Below are positions 47,801 to 62,800 of a stretch of DNA of 64,000 bases, one piece after another (within the stretch, counting starts at the first letter, position 1; each line of letters begins with the position of its first letter). The stretch comes from Blastomussa wellsi (lineage: Eukaryota; Cnidaria; Anthozoa; Scleractinia; Plerogyridae). The DNA lies in NCBI GenBank assembly GCA_947652115.1, contig OX393567.1, positions 22,998,532-23,062,531 on the forward strand, written 5' to 3'. Both the position numbers and the translations under genes were made by a program. Under the pieces are notes generated by a model. The model saw only the letters and a list, made by a program, of their open reading frames with translations, was not told where the DNA came from and made no database searches.

Positions 47801-50800
47801 GCTGACCATCTACTCAAGTGGTTCAATTGTTGCCAAGACATCCAACTTTGCTAATGCCACCCCAGCATCGTCAGATAGTGGTGGTAGCTATGGTGGGCTT
47901 GGGGGAGGTGATACTAATAACAAGGCCCTTTTCGGTAATATTTCATTCCCTACTGATTATGGATCCACTGGTGGAGGGAGCAGTCAAAATCGTGGCAGCG
48001 GTGGAGGCGTTGTAATCCTTAAGACAGAAGAATTTATTAACGATGGGCTTGTTGATGCCAGTGGTGGGGATGGGTCCTCAGGAGCTGGAGCTGGAAGCGG
48101 AGGCAGCATCCAAATAACAACAGACTTTCTCAAAGGCTCCGGTATATTCAGAGCCCGTGGTGGAAACGCGAACTTCCCAGCTGGAGGAGGGGGTGGCGGT
48201 AGAATCGGAATAACAATCCTTCGAGCCCAAAGTGAATTTGTTGGACTTTACGATGCTACTGGTGGTGATGGACACAAAACAGGATCGTCAGGAACGGTGC
48301 TTATTCGTGACCAAAGACTTGGAACCTTTTACCAAACACTCATTTTCTGGAACAAAGTTTCTGGCTACCCGCCAGCCCAATTACCAAGTTCGTCATCTTC
48401 CTACACGTACAGTGAAATGCGTTTAGAAAAGCATGGCACATTCTTAGCAACCGCACAGCTATTAACTGTTAAGAGCTTTGTTACGGATGGCACTGGTAAA
48501 TTAACGATCTCAAATGGTAGTCGAGTAGATGTTATGAATTTTCCGCAATCATCCAGAAAATTCTCATGTGATCTTGAGATCCAAGCTGGCGGTTCCTTGT
48601 ATATTCACAGCCAACCAATTTTTGTAGGCCCAAGTTCACCCACTGTGGTGATTGCCGGGACTTTAGACACAGTAGAACCTGTACTTGGCAAAGACAAAGT
48701 TTTAAAAGTAGCATCAAATGGAGAAGTTCGATCAAACAACTTGAGGCTTCTTAAGGGGTCTGTAATTCAGTTAGATCCTTATGCTGTAATCAAGAAGAGC
48801 TTTTCCCACCTGCAGTTCCATCTTTCGTCGCTGCGACTTGATACAAATGCACAACTTATCTTTGCTCAAGAAAATGCTACTCTGAAGGCTGATTCATTGC
48901 ATCTTGGCCAAGGCGTAACTATCACGTCTGGAGCCAGTGTGAAACGCCTCAATATCACTGCTAACAATATGATCGTAGACAACCAGGCTAGAATTACAAC
49001 TGATAGTGGGGGCTTCATCGGTGGCCCAGGAGAAGCGAGAAGCTCCGGTAGTGGCTGTGGTCATGGGGGAGAGGGAGGTGGAGGCCAAGGAGGTGCGTCA
49101 TATGGATCTGTGTTTGAGCCGCAACATTATGGCAGTGGTAACAATGCCCGTGGTGGTGGTGTCGTCATCTTAAACATCAAAGGGAAATTGACTTTGTATG
49201 GACGTATTACTGCTGATGGAGCGGATGATTCTACTGGAGGTGCCAGTGGAGGTAGCATATTGTTACGGGCAGGTACTTTGTCTGGCCACGGAGAGATTGT
49301 GTCAAATGGTGGCAAGGGACTTGGTTCTGCATCTGGAGGCTCTGGTGGCCGCATAGCTCTGTATGTCACGGATAAGGCTCTTTTCACGGGTGCACTTACC
49401 ACTTATGGTGGATGCGGGGCTGCGTGCGGTGCAGCTGGAACGATATTCATCCGTGAGTACGTGGTTGGGCTGCCTCTAAACACGACAGCAGTGGACAATG
49501 GAAACAGAAAAACAGAAGCCAACACAATCATTATGCACGAACAGAAGATCTCGTACACAATGCGGCTTCTGAAACTCGTGAATGGCGCTCGACTTAAAGT
49601 AGCAACAATACCGAACGTGGAAATGAAGATAGCAATTCAACATCTTGATGGTGATGGAAGCGGAAGCCTTCACGTGCATCGCAGTCAAACACTTACGCTA
49701 GGAGCTGGCAAAGCTGTGACGTCGAGACCATTCATATTTCCCTGGGCGATGATCGTCGATGAAGGAGCAACGTTAAATCTGGCACCAGTGCTTTTCATTA
49801 CGCGTACAGTAGTTTCACCCTCCCTCTACTTAGCTGGAAAACTGAACGGTGGACAAGAGGTTAATGTTGGTCAAGATGCATCTGTGGTTATTGCAAAGAC
49901 TGGAATTATAGGAACCTTTACCAATACGCCTGGAGTGTACTCTTTCCGTTCGCTTAAAGTTTCAAGTGGAGGACGTATAACAATCGAGGCAGATAAAGTT
50001 GCTAATGTTCCTGTAGAGGTAAGGTCGATTTCTATCGATGTAGCATTTGGTGGAGTCTTAGAAGGAAGATACCTGAGAGTGATAACACCACTTCTGAACG
50101 TTGCTTTTAGCGGTACTCTACACGCCGATGGATTAGGTAATCCTCCTGGAATTGGTTTTGGTGCTGGAAGCTCTTCGTTGTTAACAGGGGGTGGGTACGG
50201 AGGCTGTGGGGGTGGCAGCACTAACGAAAATTGTTTGGTTTACGGGTCGCTATATAAAGCAACGGAGTTCGGAAGTGGAGGAGGAACAGCACAAGAACCA
50301 GACGGTAATCTTGGAACTGCGGGTGGCATCATAGAAGTGAGGGCTTCACACCTAGTTGTTGATGGTGTTATATCCTCAAATGGTCAAAGCGGTGACAGCA
50401 CGAAAACAGGTGGAGGCAGTGGTGGCAGTGTATATATTTTTGTCACGGAAAGAATAAGCGGCCGTGGGCAAATTAAAGCTGAAGGAGGAGATGGCGTCGG
50501 GGAGATAACAGGTGCCGGTGGGGGTGGACGCATCTCTTTGCTCATTACAGGTGAAGACAAGTTTAGTGGCACCTTTAGTGCACGTGGTGGTAATTCTCCA
50601 GCTAAAAGTGGGTCACCAGGAACTGTTTACATTGAAGTTGGCAAAACGGTACTTCGAGTCAAAAAGCTCTTTCTCGACAACAGCGGCGTCCATTCAACTT
50701 CACCACTTCCAGTGTTTCTAAAACCTTCATCTGTCGCCTCTTATAATTTTCAAGAACTACGCTTAAACGGCAAGGTGATGCTACACGTAGAAAGGAACCT

Positions 50801-53800
50801 GCAAGCTGACAAGCTAGTTACAGACTCAAACAGTCTTATTTATGTCAAAGATAATGTCACTTTTACTGCGGAACCAACTTCTCGGTATTTGCAACCATAC
50901 TGTAGCTTTATTGTCGATTCCAATGGAGAGATACGCATCCCTGACGTGGTAATGTTTCTTGGAAGCAGCAATGTGTTCAAAGGTACCTTGACTGGAATCC
51001 TGGACATGATAATTGGGGAGAATAGGAAAGTAACTTTCTCAGCTTCTTCACGCACAGCTCGATTCATTGATGGAAAGTATACCTTTATCACTAACCGTGG
51101 CGAATACCGATTTTCCTCACTGAGAATAAAGAACGGTGCCTTTTTTTCCTTCGAGGATGCAAGATTGAAGAAAGTTCCACTAACCGTTGGGAGACTTGAA
51201 GTAAACTTTGGTGCAGTAGTCCAAGGCAGCTGGCTCGATGTCAAAGCTTCTGACGTCGTTATACACCCAGGCGCTACCCTTGATCTCTCTGCACAAGGGC
51301 ACGAAAGCGACAAAGGGCCTGGTGCTGGAGGGCTATACCAGTCCGACGGAACTGGTGCCGGCCATGGTGGTTACGGTGGATTGAGTACTGGAAACCTGGG
51401 GACGTGGTATGGCTCAGCATTTAATCCAAATGATACTGGCAGTGGTGGTGGCAGCTCTAGTTATGGTGCAGGAGGAATCGGCGGTGGTTATCTACATTTA
51501 ACAGTCGTTAGGATCTTGAAGCTCGAGGGAACCATATCCGTAACTGGAACAGGTGGAGATGCGTTGAACAGTGGCGGAGGCAGTGGTGGAAGTGTGTGGA
51601 TCTCAGCAGACGACATCCTGGGAAATGGCCTTATCACTGCAAAAGGTGGTGTCGGTAAGGGTACAGGAGGTGGAGGAAGTGGAGGACGTGTTGGTATCTT
51701 CTTGCAAAAGCCCATGAGTTTTGAGGGCCTCTTGCATGCACAAGGAGGAAGCGGACGAGAAGCTGGTGCTGCAGGGACACTATACATACAAGACAACAAC
51801 AAATTAATTCCTCGAAAACGTCTCTGGATTGATAACCTAGCAACTGCCCCCAACAAGGCTCAAACCGTGTTGTATGAAGCAGATTTTATTAACTACCTTT
51901 TCGACGAGCTTCGGCTGACAGGAATGTCTCGATTCGAGATATATAATCTGCAAAGGAAGTTTCAGACAATTCAAGTCACGCAATTTGTTTCTGATGGTGT
52001 AGGAGAAATTGCCATTAGGAAAAACCAGACTCTTCTGGCAGAGGTTCTTGAAGCAAAAGAGAGCCACCTGACCTTAACAACGAACATCTACGTCGAGGAA
52101 GGCGCAAATCTAGTTGTGGCTTCCAATCTAACTGTTGATGGAGCCACCCTTACGCTAGATGGTAAACTTTCAAATGTTAGACACCTCGTCGTTGAGTCAG
52201 GCAGTGCCGTGACATTTGGAATAACGTCACAGACAACACTGATGGAAAACAATAAATTTGTCTTTCAGAGTGACCCTGGAACACAACAGTTTGCAAGCGT
52301 TACGCTTAAAAGTGGCTCCGACTTTGGAGCTCCCCTAAATCTTAAAATCAGGGTTGGAACTTTGGATATGAAAAGTGGGGTAACTCTCCGAGGAAAATTT
52401 GTTGACATCAAATCCAAGTCGCTGCTTATTGCACGTGGTGCAACGCTGACGACAAACAATAGTATCGAAGCAGAGGGCAGTGTTGGTGGAAGTGGACGAC
52501 CATCATCTAACGGCGGCTCTGGTGGAGGGCATGGGAGTGCTGGTGGAGTTGGGTATAATGGCTTATCTGGCGGGAGTCCTTATGGTACTATCTATAAGCC
52601 TGATCAGCCAGGACGACCTGGTGGTGATGGCAGCGCAAGTGACTCAGCTGGCAAAGGTGGTGGAGTGATCCTAATTGACACTGATATTCTAGAAAATGAC
52701 GGATTCATTTCAGCAAACGGTGGACATGCAGCTCAAGGGAGACAAGGTGGTGGAGGAAGTGGTGGAAGTGTGTATATATCAATAGACAGCATCTTCTCTG
52801 GTACAGGAACAGTTTCTGCTAATGGTGGGCATACTGGTGGCGCTGGTGGCTGCGGGGCCGGTGGGCGAGTGGCAATACATCTCAAATCTCAGTATGCATA
52901 CCGTGGAAAGTTACAAGCTCTTGGTGGAATTTCAAGTAGTAGCGGGGCATCAGGCGGTCCAGGCACAGTGTATATCAAAGATGTCCGCTTCAAGTTATTT
53001 TTCCACCAATTGCACATTGACAATCAGGGTCAAAGTTGGCAAAACTATGTTACGCTGAATGAAACTGAGACATCTTATCACTTCGATGAACTTCATGTAT
53101 TTCGCAAGGCATCTTTACGCATGATTCAGGATTCCAATTCATCTCTGAGCATCGGCAAACTCTTCGGTGATCGATCCGGTCTTCTGCATCTCTATAAAGG
53201 TCATAAAGCGATAATAGAAGTGGTGGAGGCACAACTAACCACTACTAAAACGCCTATAAACTTCAGAATCGATAACGGAGCTGAAGCCATTATGGCAACG
53301 ACTGTGTACATTGTTGGCGATGGAGCGGTAGCCTTGCAATGCAACGGGACGTTAAACGGAATTCGTAACCTGTATGTCACTCAAAAGCGGGTCGTGAAAT
53401 TGCAAAAGGGCTCGAGGACCCTAAGAGAAAATGAACTGCCAGGAACCTTTATGTTCTCCAATGTTAAATTATTCAGTGGCAGTTCTGTGACTATGGAGGA
53501 TGAGATCGAGCTGAAATTAATAGTTGGATTCTTGAACGTAAAGTTCCACGCCGCCCTGGAAGCCCATCATTTAGACATTCTAACATCTAGTCTGGATGTG
53601 GAAACGGGGGGACGTCTCAGCGCTGCTGGTGACAACAAAGCACGGGAAGCCGTGCCATCTAGTGAGGTATCGTCACTTCCACGGGGAGCTGGAGCAGGAC
53701 ATGCTAGTAATGGTGGGAGAGGCTACGGAGGAGCTTCTGGAGGCTCCTATTATGGTTCTGTTTATCACCCAAAAGAATCAGGCCGCAGGGGAGGAAACGG

Positions 53801-56800
53801 TGGAGGCAGTAGTGTTGTTGGTGGAAGTGGAGGTGGTTATGTTAAGATCGAGGCAGGCACTTTGCTTATCAATGATGGTACCATTACAGCCAATGGTGGA
53901 AGTGCTGAAGCTAATAGCGGTGCAGGTGGAGGGAGTGGAGGAAGTCTTCTATTTAATACAGACAGTTTCATCGGTAAGTGATACTGTACGTTTATGTTGC
54001 CTTATGTTGAATACGTTTTAAAGACGGACTTAATAAGGCCAGAAGAAAAAATGGTTCCGCATTGAATAATTCTATAACGAACGCATTGTTTTTACAACCC
54101 AGAACAGGATAAGGAAGTAGTATGACGTCAAAGGCTCCTGGAACTAATCATGCATTGCCTTTGTAACGTTTCGTTGAGCAATGGGTAATCATACCGCTTT
54201 GTCGTTGTGCAGCAAGGAATGAAAAAATTCCAGGAATAATTGCTTACGATGGTAAAATATAAGATAGAGCAAGTTTCAATTGAGTGTCGCAAAACCAAAA
54301 TCTAAGTAATTAGTTTGGCCAACCACAAAGCACGGAGCCAATCCAGCGGTCAAAACTAGGATTAATTACACGTAGCCGACACAAAGCGCGATGAAATGTG
54401 CGTGCATGAGCCACGATTGGTTTTGGTTTTACTTCTGATTGGTTGAAAGAGTGGAGCAAGATGTTTAAACCACCTTAAACGATCGATTTGCTAATTACTT
54501 TTCGACACTCAATTGAAACCCGCTCTAATATATAGATTCTGTGGCGATACTTGTGTGGCCAATATTGTGTGTTTCTTACAGGTTATGGAGAGCTTAACAC
54601 AAATGGTGGGAATGGAGGAGGAGGCAATGCAGGTGGCGGATCTGGAGGAAGGATTGCGATCTACGCAACACAGAACATCTACAGGGGAACCTACTTCGCA
54701 TTTGGTGGAAGTTCTCTTCCAGGTGCGTATGGAGGACCCGGTACAGTGTTTCTACGGGATATCCGTTCGAAGAGGCCATTTACTCAGCTGCGTATCGATA
54801 ACCTGATGCGTTCCGTTCAAGATCCAGTGACAATTGACGAACTCAACGTCACTTACCACGAGTTCTCCCAAGTGCACTTGTTCCGTAGAGCGGGTCTAAA
54901 CATGGCTGTAAGAAGGGAGAGGACTGTTTTGAAAATGGCGCGATTATTCGGAGATCGAACAGGCCTTCTTCATTCTCGTGCTAACCAAACGATGTATCTG
55001 GAGGCTTCTGCCACAGACCACAGCGTGTCCAAACCAGCGGTCAACTTGAGGATTGATCAGCACGCTGAGATGGTGTTTGGCGCGTCTTTGTATGTGATCG
55101 GTGACGGTGCAAAAGGAACAGGCCAAATAACTAGTGACTCATCTTTCACAATCGATGGCAGGATGATAGATGTTACTCACTTATTTATCACCAAGCGGTT
55201 GAATTCGAGATTCCTTTCCTACGCGCATTCAGCTGATTTGCATAATGGTACTCTTGTTGTCAGCGATATAGGCAGCTTTGTTCTGGCCACCTTTGAGATA
55301 CAGGACGGCTCGGAAGTATTCTTTCCTGATGTTCATGGAATGCAATGCACAGTTGGTCTGGTTCACATGAAATACGGTTCCGTCATTGTCGCAGACACTT
55401 ATCGCATTGGCGTTACGTCACTCCTACTTGAAACCGGAAGTAAAATCACAGCCTCTGGAAAAGATCGTCCGAGCCCTTATAACACGGCTGATCTTCCCAG
55501 TGCTTGCAGAGGTTCTGGCGGTAGTTATGGAAGTAAAGGAGGGAAAGGTAAGATGTTGTTAGGTTCAGTATAAACTATTTTGCAAATTTAGACTTGAGGG
55601 AGTTATAAGCTGTCGTGAAGATTAGACTTAACGTTGTTTCTGCTTGCCCTAGGTATTTATTGCAGTAAATAAGGTTAAGTTATTTATATATGTAACAGAA
55701 CTTCATGCCGTCGTATAATTTGATAGCCCGACTAGGCCTTTCAATTAAATTATTTCCACAGTACGGAAGTATAAAATCGCATTTTATTAATTATGCTGTT
55801 CGCCAGAATGTCCAAATTAATTATTTTAACAATTAATTACAATAAGGATAATATCACATGCATCCAGGTTTTTTAATTTTTTGAAACTCTTAATTGTATG
55901 AAAGCTTGTGCAGGATTTTGGTGGAGATAATGATATAAAATATAGTTTTATTTCTGCACATATACGTTTGATATAATCTGGAAGGTATTTATCTCCTTTT
56001 TCCAGGCTACAGTGGCATCAACGAACTTGCTTCCCACGGGAGTCTCTTTACACCTGATCACTACGGCACCCCTGGTTGCCCTGGAAACAGTGACGGCGGG
56101 AAGGCTGGTGGGCTTGTCATAATGGATATAGGCGATGAACTGTACGTTGACGGCACCATAGCGAGCGAAGGCCAAAATGCTGGTGACGGATCAAGCGCCG
56201 GAGGTGGAAGCGGTGGCAGCATTTGGATCAAATGTGGCCGATTTAGCGGGCATGGTTTAATTACGTCAAATGGTGGTACCGGGGAGGGTCTTAACTCGGG
56301 TGGTGGATCTGGAGGACGCATTGCTATTTATACACCAACGGAAAATAAATATCTCGGTGAGTACACTGCCATTGGTGGAAAATCTGGCGACTCGTCAAAA
56401 GACACTACTCAGTACGCTGGTGGACCTGGGACGGTGTATCTAAAAGACGCGCGAAATCAGTACGCGCATACTCAGCTTCGTTTAGACAACAAAGGCCGAA
56501 CCTGGGATCATTACATTACTCTTAATGAAAGTCTGAAGTCTTATACTTTTGATGAACTCCATCTCGTGCGTAAAGCTGCTATTCATTTGGTTCCTGACGG
56601 CAATCGTTTAAACTTAACTGTGCATAAAGTAGAAGGCGATAGAACCGGGCTAATCCACGTCCATGCCAATCAAACTCTGAAAGCTGAATTCTTAGACGCT
56701 GTATACACGATCACCAGAACGGCTACAAACTTCAAGCTTGACAAAGATTCCAACGCCATAATGGCAACATCAGTACACGTTGTTGGACGAGGAGATGTGG

Positions 56801-59800
56801 CGTTCGAGTGGAATGGCCGTTTGATCAACGTGCAGCACTTTTACGTGGCCTACGAACGGACGATCAAGATTGGATTTTACGCTCACACTGCTGCGACCGC
56901 TGCAGGCAAGTACCGTTTTATTGACGACTTTGGCACTTTCCGTTTCTCGACACTTGAGTTTGGTAGTGGTACCAATATACCTTACCCACCACCCATGGGA
57001 GTTCATTTCATCGTCAGTCTTTTGGTAAGTATAGTACACCTGCTGTATATCTGTAATTATAATATAGTTAGGACTCTGCGCCCGCTCTGATTGGTCAAAA
57101 ACCCATGTTTTATCATAGTATAAAACATAAAAAAGCGTGTTTTATTGTTTTTGCTCAGCTTTACTCTAGTGAAAATTCGCAAGGGAAGACGGCGAATATT
57201 TTCTATGAAGAAATTCCCGAAAAAATTCTGAGTCAAGTTGCAGAGATTGTCGAAGAAGCTTCTACGTTCGAGAGGAAAGTAGATTGCTTCAGTTTATCGA
57301 TCGTGCGTGTTTTGTTGTTTTTACTAGCGGCGTATAAAATCTATATCATAAAGCAAATGAAGAAGCCTAAGCCATATATTATACTGTCATAAAACATTGT
57401 GTTCTCGTGTTCTCAAATGCCAGTCGTGTTTTATGACAGTATAATACATGGCTTAGGCTTCTTTATTTGTTAAATAAAATGACTAATGCAAACATTACCA
57501 TTATGTAGTGAGGGGGATGAGCAGCACTTCAGGGGAAAAACGTTGAAAAGCTTCACCTGTCGTAGTCTAATGTTCTCTGTAATAAATTACTAGAGGCCTG
57601 CAGCACACCCAATCCGTGAAATAAATCACATTGTTATAACTTGTCTTTGTTTTCGAATGTGTGTTGTCTGTTGTGTTTGTGTCAAATTGCCGCTGAAAAC
57701 CTGATTTTGTGGAGTAGCGATAGGTTTCGATAACATCAGTATTAACAATTGCCTTATAGGACATCAAGTTCAGTTCTTACTTCAAAGCTGAATTCTTTAA
57801 AATCGAAGCCACCGACGTCTACCTGGAGCCAAATGCTGTACTGGACTGCGCTGGTAGAGGATTCGAAACCAAAACCGCAGGATCTGGCCGAGACTCTGCC
57901 TCAGGAGGTTCCGGAGCGGGCCATGGAACTCCTGGAGGAGACGGGCAAGATGTCAGTGGAGGCAATGAAGTTGGGTCCTTGTACGAGCCAGTGCTTCCTG
58001 GGGCTAGAGGTGGAACTAGAATTGGAGGTGTGACTGGAAGCAGGGGAGGGGGTCGTGTGCGTGTGGTAGTTGGATTTGCCTTTCGATTGGATGGTAGTAT
58101 CAATGTGGATGCAGATGATGCAACGGCTAATTCAGGTGAGTGATACAAAAAAACTGTATAGTAGAAACTCTTTCATTAATCTGTTAAGGATCTGACAGTC
58201 GAGGGAACAAGCACGGGACTATATCCTGAAGTTGCTAAGGAACACGACGTCTTTGCTCACGCGATTACTAGGGAGTGTTCACTTTCATTTTTGGTTGGAT
58301 GAAATAAGTCGGAAACTCTTCCAGTGCTTGAAAGAAGATTTGCCAAAACTGACACTTGTTCCTTCGACTGGACTAGGGAATTACTTCTAGTGGGCTCGTT
58401 TTAAAGGGTAGGTGTTAGCACGTCGGACATGGCTCTTTCGATTGTTTAGACCAGGAAAGGAAGCGGTGAAATGACACCAAAGGGAGTAGACATACCTCTA
58501 GCCACTTCATGCTACTGAAACCAGACATAAGAACCTTTAAGCCCATATGCAGACTCTACATTTACTTTCTTTTGTAATAAGGTGATTTATTTTCTTTCAT
58601 CTTGTTTTGAATTTCAGGTAGCGGTGCTGGAAGTGGTGGGAGTGTTTGGATAACAACTGGCTACCTCCGCGGCCATGGTTCTATATCGGCACGTGGAGGA
58701 AAAGGAAACAGCGCCAGCCCCGCTACCGGTGGAAGCGGCTCAGGGGGGAGAATTGCAGTTCACGTTACTATCAAAGACGAGTACAGAGGTGGCTTCTATG
58801 CTTTGGGCGGTGTATCATCTGGGGCTCAACATGGCGGTTCTGGTACTGTGTATGTAGAGGAAGTGCAAGGAGATCACTTATTTAGACGATTGTACATTGA
58901 TAACCAAAATGCAAACCCGCCAAAGGTGTTCCTCCTGGACGAGATGAACCCCAAGACCTTAAAGGCGAATGCTACAGAAGAAAACGGCGCCGAGTTTGGC
59001 TTCGATGAACTGATGCTACAAAGGGACGTAAGTAGTTAGCTGTGATTTTTGGATGTCGTATTTTAAGATATTTGCTTTTATTATGCCTTGAAAAGCTTAT
59101 ATAATGCTTATATAAAGCTTATGTAATGACTTTTTTCTCTTCTGAAATTCTTCGTATCGCAAACACTTATTATTTACGTAACCATTGTATAGTAAGCAGT
59201 GTTTTTTGTGTGCAATAAAAAGTTAGCTACTCAAAAAACTAAATTACTTGGTAATAAAAATTTTAAAGCGTATTTTCCAACTTTGTCAATTACAATATTT
59301 CTAATTTTCCTTGTTTCGTCTCAGTGGACCTCTTTGGTGGTTTTCCTCCTTGGTAAACTATTATTTCAAAGTTCCTTTTAATTTGAGTGCAATTTACCAA
59401 AGATGTACTCATGAAGACTAAGCTCTTTAAATCTCAGTTATTTTGCGTAACCTCTTAGCTAGTAAGATGCCTTAGTACTATGGCCACAGTTACATGTACC
59501 CCGTGATACGTTGAATCAGTCTTAGAGAACGGTCAATTTGAATTCAACTTGCAGGCTGTGTTCCGGATCGCAGACTTGGGATTAAACAAAAGGCCATCTA
59601 TTTCCGTAAAAACTGTCCTTGGCGATGGCTCATCTTATCTACACATCATGAAAAATCAAACTTTCTTCATCGAGTACCAGGAATTCACGAGACGAAGGTC
59701 CTTTCCTCCGGTAAATTTTAAGGTCGACTACACTGGGGAGCTAATGCTAGTGTCAGATTTCCATGTTTCTGGAAAGAAGAATCCCGCATTCGAGCTTGAA

Positions 59801-62800
59801 GGACGAATAACAGGAGTTTCAAACCTAAGCCTTACGGAGGGGCGGGTCCTGCTTGCCGGCGAAAACATCAGCAGTGCTTTGCTTAGAAACAAAGTTTACA
59901 TCGAAACGCCAGTAGAAGGGCAGTTAACATTTGGAGTGTTTAAAATGGAAGCCACATCGCAACTGCGCTTCGCCAAGCACATGAAACTCGATGTCAGCAC
60001 TCTCTACATGCGCCAGAAAGCTGTCATCTCGGCAGATACAATTCATATGGCCCTAAATGAAGCACATCTTGAGGGCAGCTCCAGGATCACGACGTCTGAG
60101 AAGGGCCCCAAGGCAGAGCAGGGTCCAGGACCCGGGTCCAGTTTCAACAGTGTGGGATCTGGTGGCGGTCATGGCGGAGAAGGCGGTCCAGGAAGTACAG
60201 TGTCTGGGGGGTCTGGATATGGTTCGTACGTGTACCCAGTACATCCGGGAAGTGGAGGAGGTGGAAGTAATGGTGGCGCTGGAGGAAGTACAACTAAGGT
60301 AAAAATCGTATCCATACTTTAATAGATTGGTTCGCAAAGGAAGTTGGAACGTGATGATCACACTACAGCTATATTTTATGCAATAAAACCAAAGGCAATC
60401 GTAATTTGCTTCGCATGTGATAAACTCGTTTTTTACCACTTGCATTGATTTGAGTATTACACCATTCTCGTCAGAAAAAATTCGTTTGAACTGCTCACTT
60501 AAATTGGTGCAAGTGTCACAGTACGAGTTGTGTAACAACTGGTCGAAAAATTAACATGAAAATTACGCCTACTAACGTTATCAGTCGGATAGTACTTTAT
60601 GTAAATTCAAAGAGACTTTCCCTTATCCTGCCGATCTCGTAAAGGGGTAGCATTAAGATCTACGTAGCTCAGTTAATACATATTGGGTTGAAGAGGCCAT
60701 GGCGTGATGATGACTTTGCAATGGAACCATAACTTGCATTGTTTGTCATGTCTTAGATTACCGTCGGCTACTCCCTTCATCTGGATGGCATAGTCGAAAG
60801 CGAAGGTGCAAATGGCACTTCTAACAGTGGAGGGGGCAGTGGAGGCAGTGTTCTGATTAAGTCCATTCTTTTCTCCGGACACGGAATGGTGGTTGCTAAT
60901 GGTGGAAGCGGGGATGGGAATGGAGGCGGTGGTGCTGGCGGACGTGTCGCAGTACACGTCGCCTGGTTACGAGAATACTCTGGGCAATATACAGCTTATG
61001 GTGGCACAGGTAGGTAAAACTGGAAATGTATGTATGCAATATGAATCATGTATAAGTCGCTTTGTAATTGGTGGGAAAAGTTTTCAACTAATGACAACGT
61101 GACTTTTAAAATGGTTTTCCTTCATTTCGGGTAGAATATAGGGTAGAAGACGTTTTTGACTTGTTTGGTACGGAAAATTGATGTAGGAGAATTCATATTC
61201 CGAACTGGTAATATTTTCCTTTTGCTTAACAGGCTTCAAAGCAGGAGCAGCTGGCACTGTTTATTACACGGACACCAACCAAGGTCTTACCCACAGGCCA
61301 GTACTTATCAACGAAGCTAACCACACCGTGTTCGGTGAGGGTTTCACAAAACTTACGGTGGACAACATCAATCGCAATCCCGATATACCGACAATTATCA
61401 TCAACGAAAATAGCTCCTACTACGAGGTCGATGAATTAGAGATGAAAAATCATGGCTTGCTCCACATACATGGCAGTAATTCGAGTTTTGTTGTCCACAA
61501 TTTCACCGGGGACCGTACGGGTCTTGTCCACCTTAGGCCAGGCCAAAAGATGTTTGTTCAAGTTGTGGAATCCAAGACAGGTTACACTGTTGCTCCTGTA
61601 AGCTACAAGATAGATGAAGGAGCGGAAATAGTTTATCCGTCGAGTTTGACTCTTTTGGGGACGAGGTGTACCTTTGAGGGGTTGGTTGTCGGTGTTCATC
61701 GGCTAATTGTTGCCGAAGGCGCCGATGTTGTGTTTGCATCAACAACCCAGACCGGTATTCGAGAAAACAAAGAATTCAGATTCCTCACCACACCTGGTAA
61801 CATCACCTTTGCGGAAGTGTACGTACAGAAAGGCTCGCGACTGGAATTTTCGCGTATCAATAACACGCTTGTCTTTACAGCGGTTATTTTCAGACTGAAG
61901 TATCATGCGTTAGTCAATATTAACCACGGCGAGATCGATTCATCATGGGCTTGGGTGGAAAGCGAAGGCAGGCTTGTCTTGGACTACACTGGACATCCAC
62001 CCGAGATGGGTCCTGGCTCTGGTAATACAGAGAACATGATTGGATCTGGAGCGGGCCATGGTGGCGAAGGCGGTGTTCACCAAGCAGGACAGCTTGGAGG
62101 AGAACCCTATGGCTCCATATACCGTGCAGTTCACGTTGGCAGCGGTGGAGGCAACGGCCAAGGAAGAGGGGGATCTGGCGGGGGTATGCTTCATTGGAGA
62201 ATTGGGCAGGAGATCGAGTTAGACGGTCTTGTCACCTTACGAGGTAGCGACGGTTCTGGTACAAGCGCCGGTGGCGGGAGCGGAGGAAGCATTCTCATCG
62301 AGACAACAAACTTTACCGGTTATGGAGAAATTAATGTTATGGGGGGAGATGGGTCAGGTCCTATTGGCTCTGGCGGGTCCGGTGGTCGGATTTCTGCACA
62401 TGTGCGGTTTAGGCGTAAGTACGCTGGAGTTTTCAAGGCCTATGGAGGAGGTGGAAAGACTTATGCTGCAGCAGGCACTGTGTATGTTGAAGAAACTGCA
62501 CGCGGGCCACAGTATGCGGACTTAAAGTATGACAAGAGCACGAATACGACTTATGTCACTGCAACTCATAGGTACATGGAGGTTGACAATGAAGATCGCA
62601 AAACTGAGGTGTCTTCTATGATGCTGGAGAGTGAGCATTTGTTTTATGAATTGGACGAGTTGTTTCTTACTAGACACGCTAACCTGCAGGTCCAACATCC
62701 TCCTGGAAGTCCTAATGTCACCGTCATCATTCACCGCTTTCTTGGAGATGGCACAGGAAGATTTCATGTCAGAAAGAACCAAACAATATATGTAGAGGTG

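Noticed and set aside
60053..60538. 161-aa minus-strand frame, and similar long antisense frames (2411-2812, 12301-12684, 37706-38254, 50840-51313)
   Set aside because: They overlap strong exons of the repeat gene; GC- and Gly-rich codons leave few stops on the other strand. No domain pattern is seen in them.
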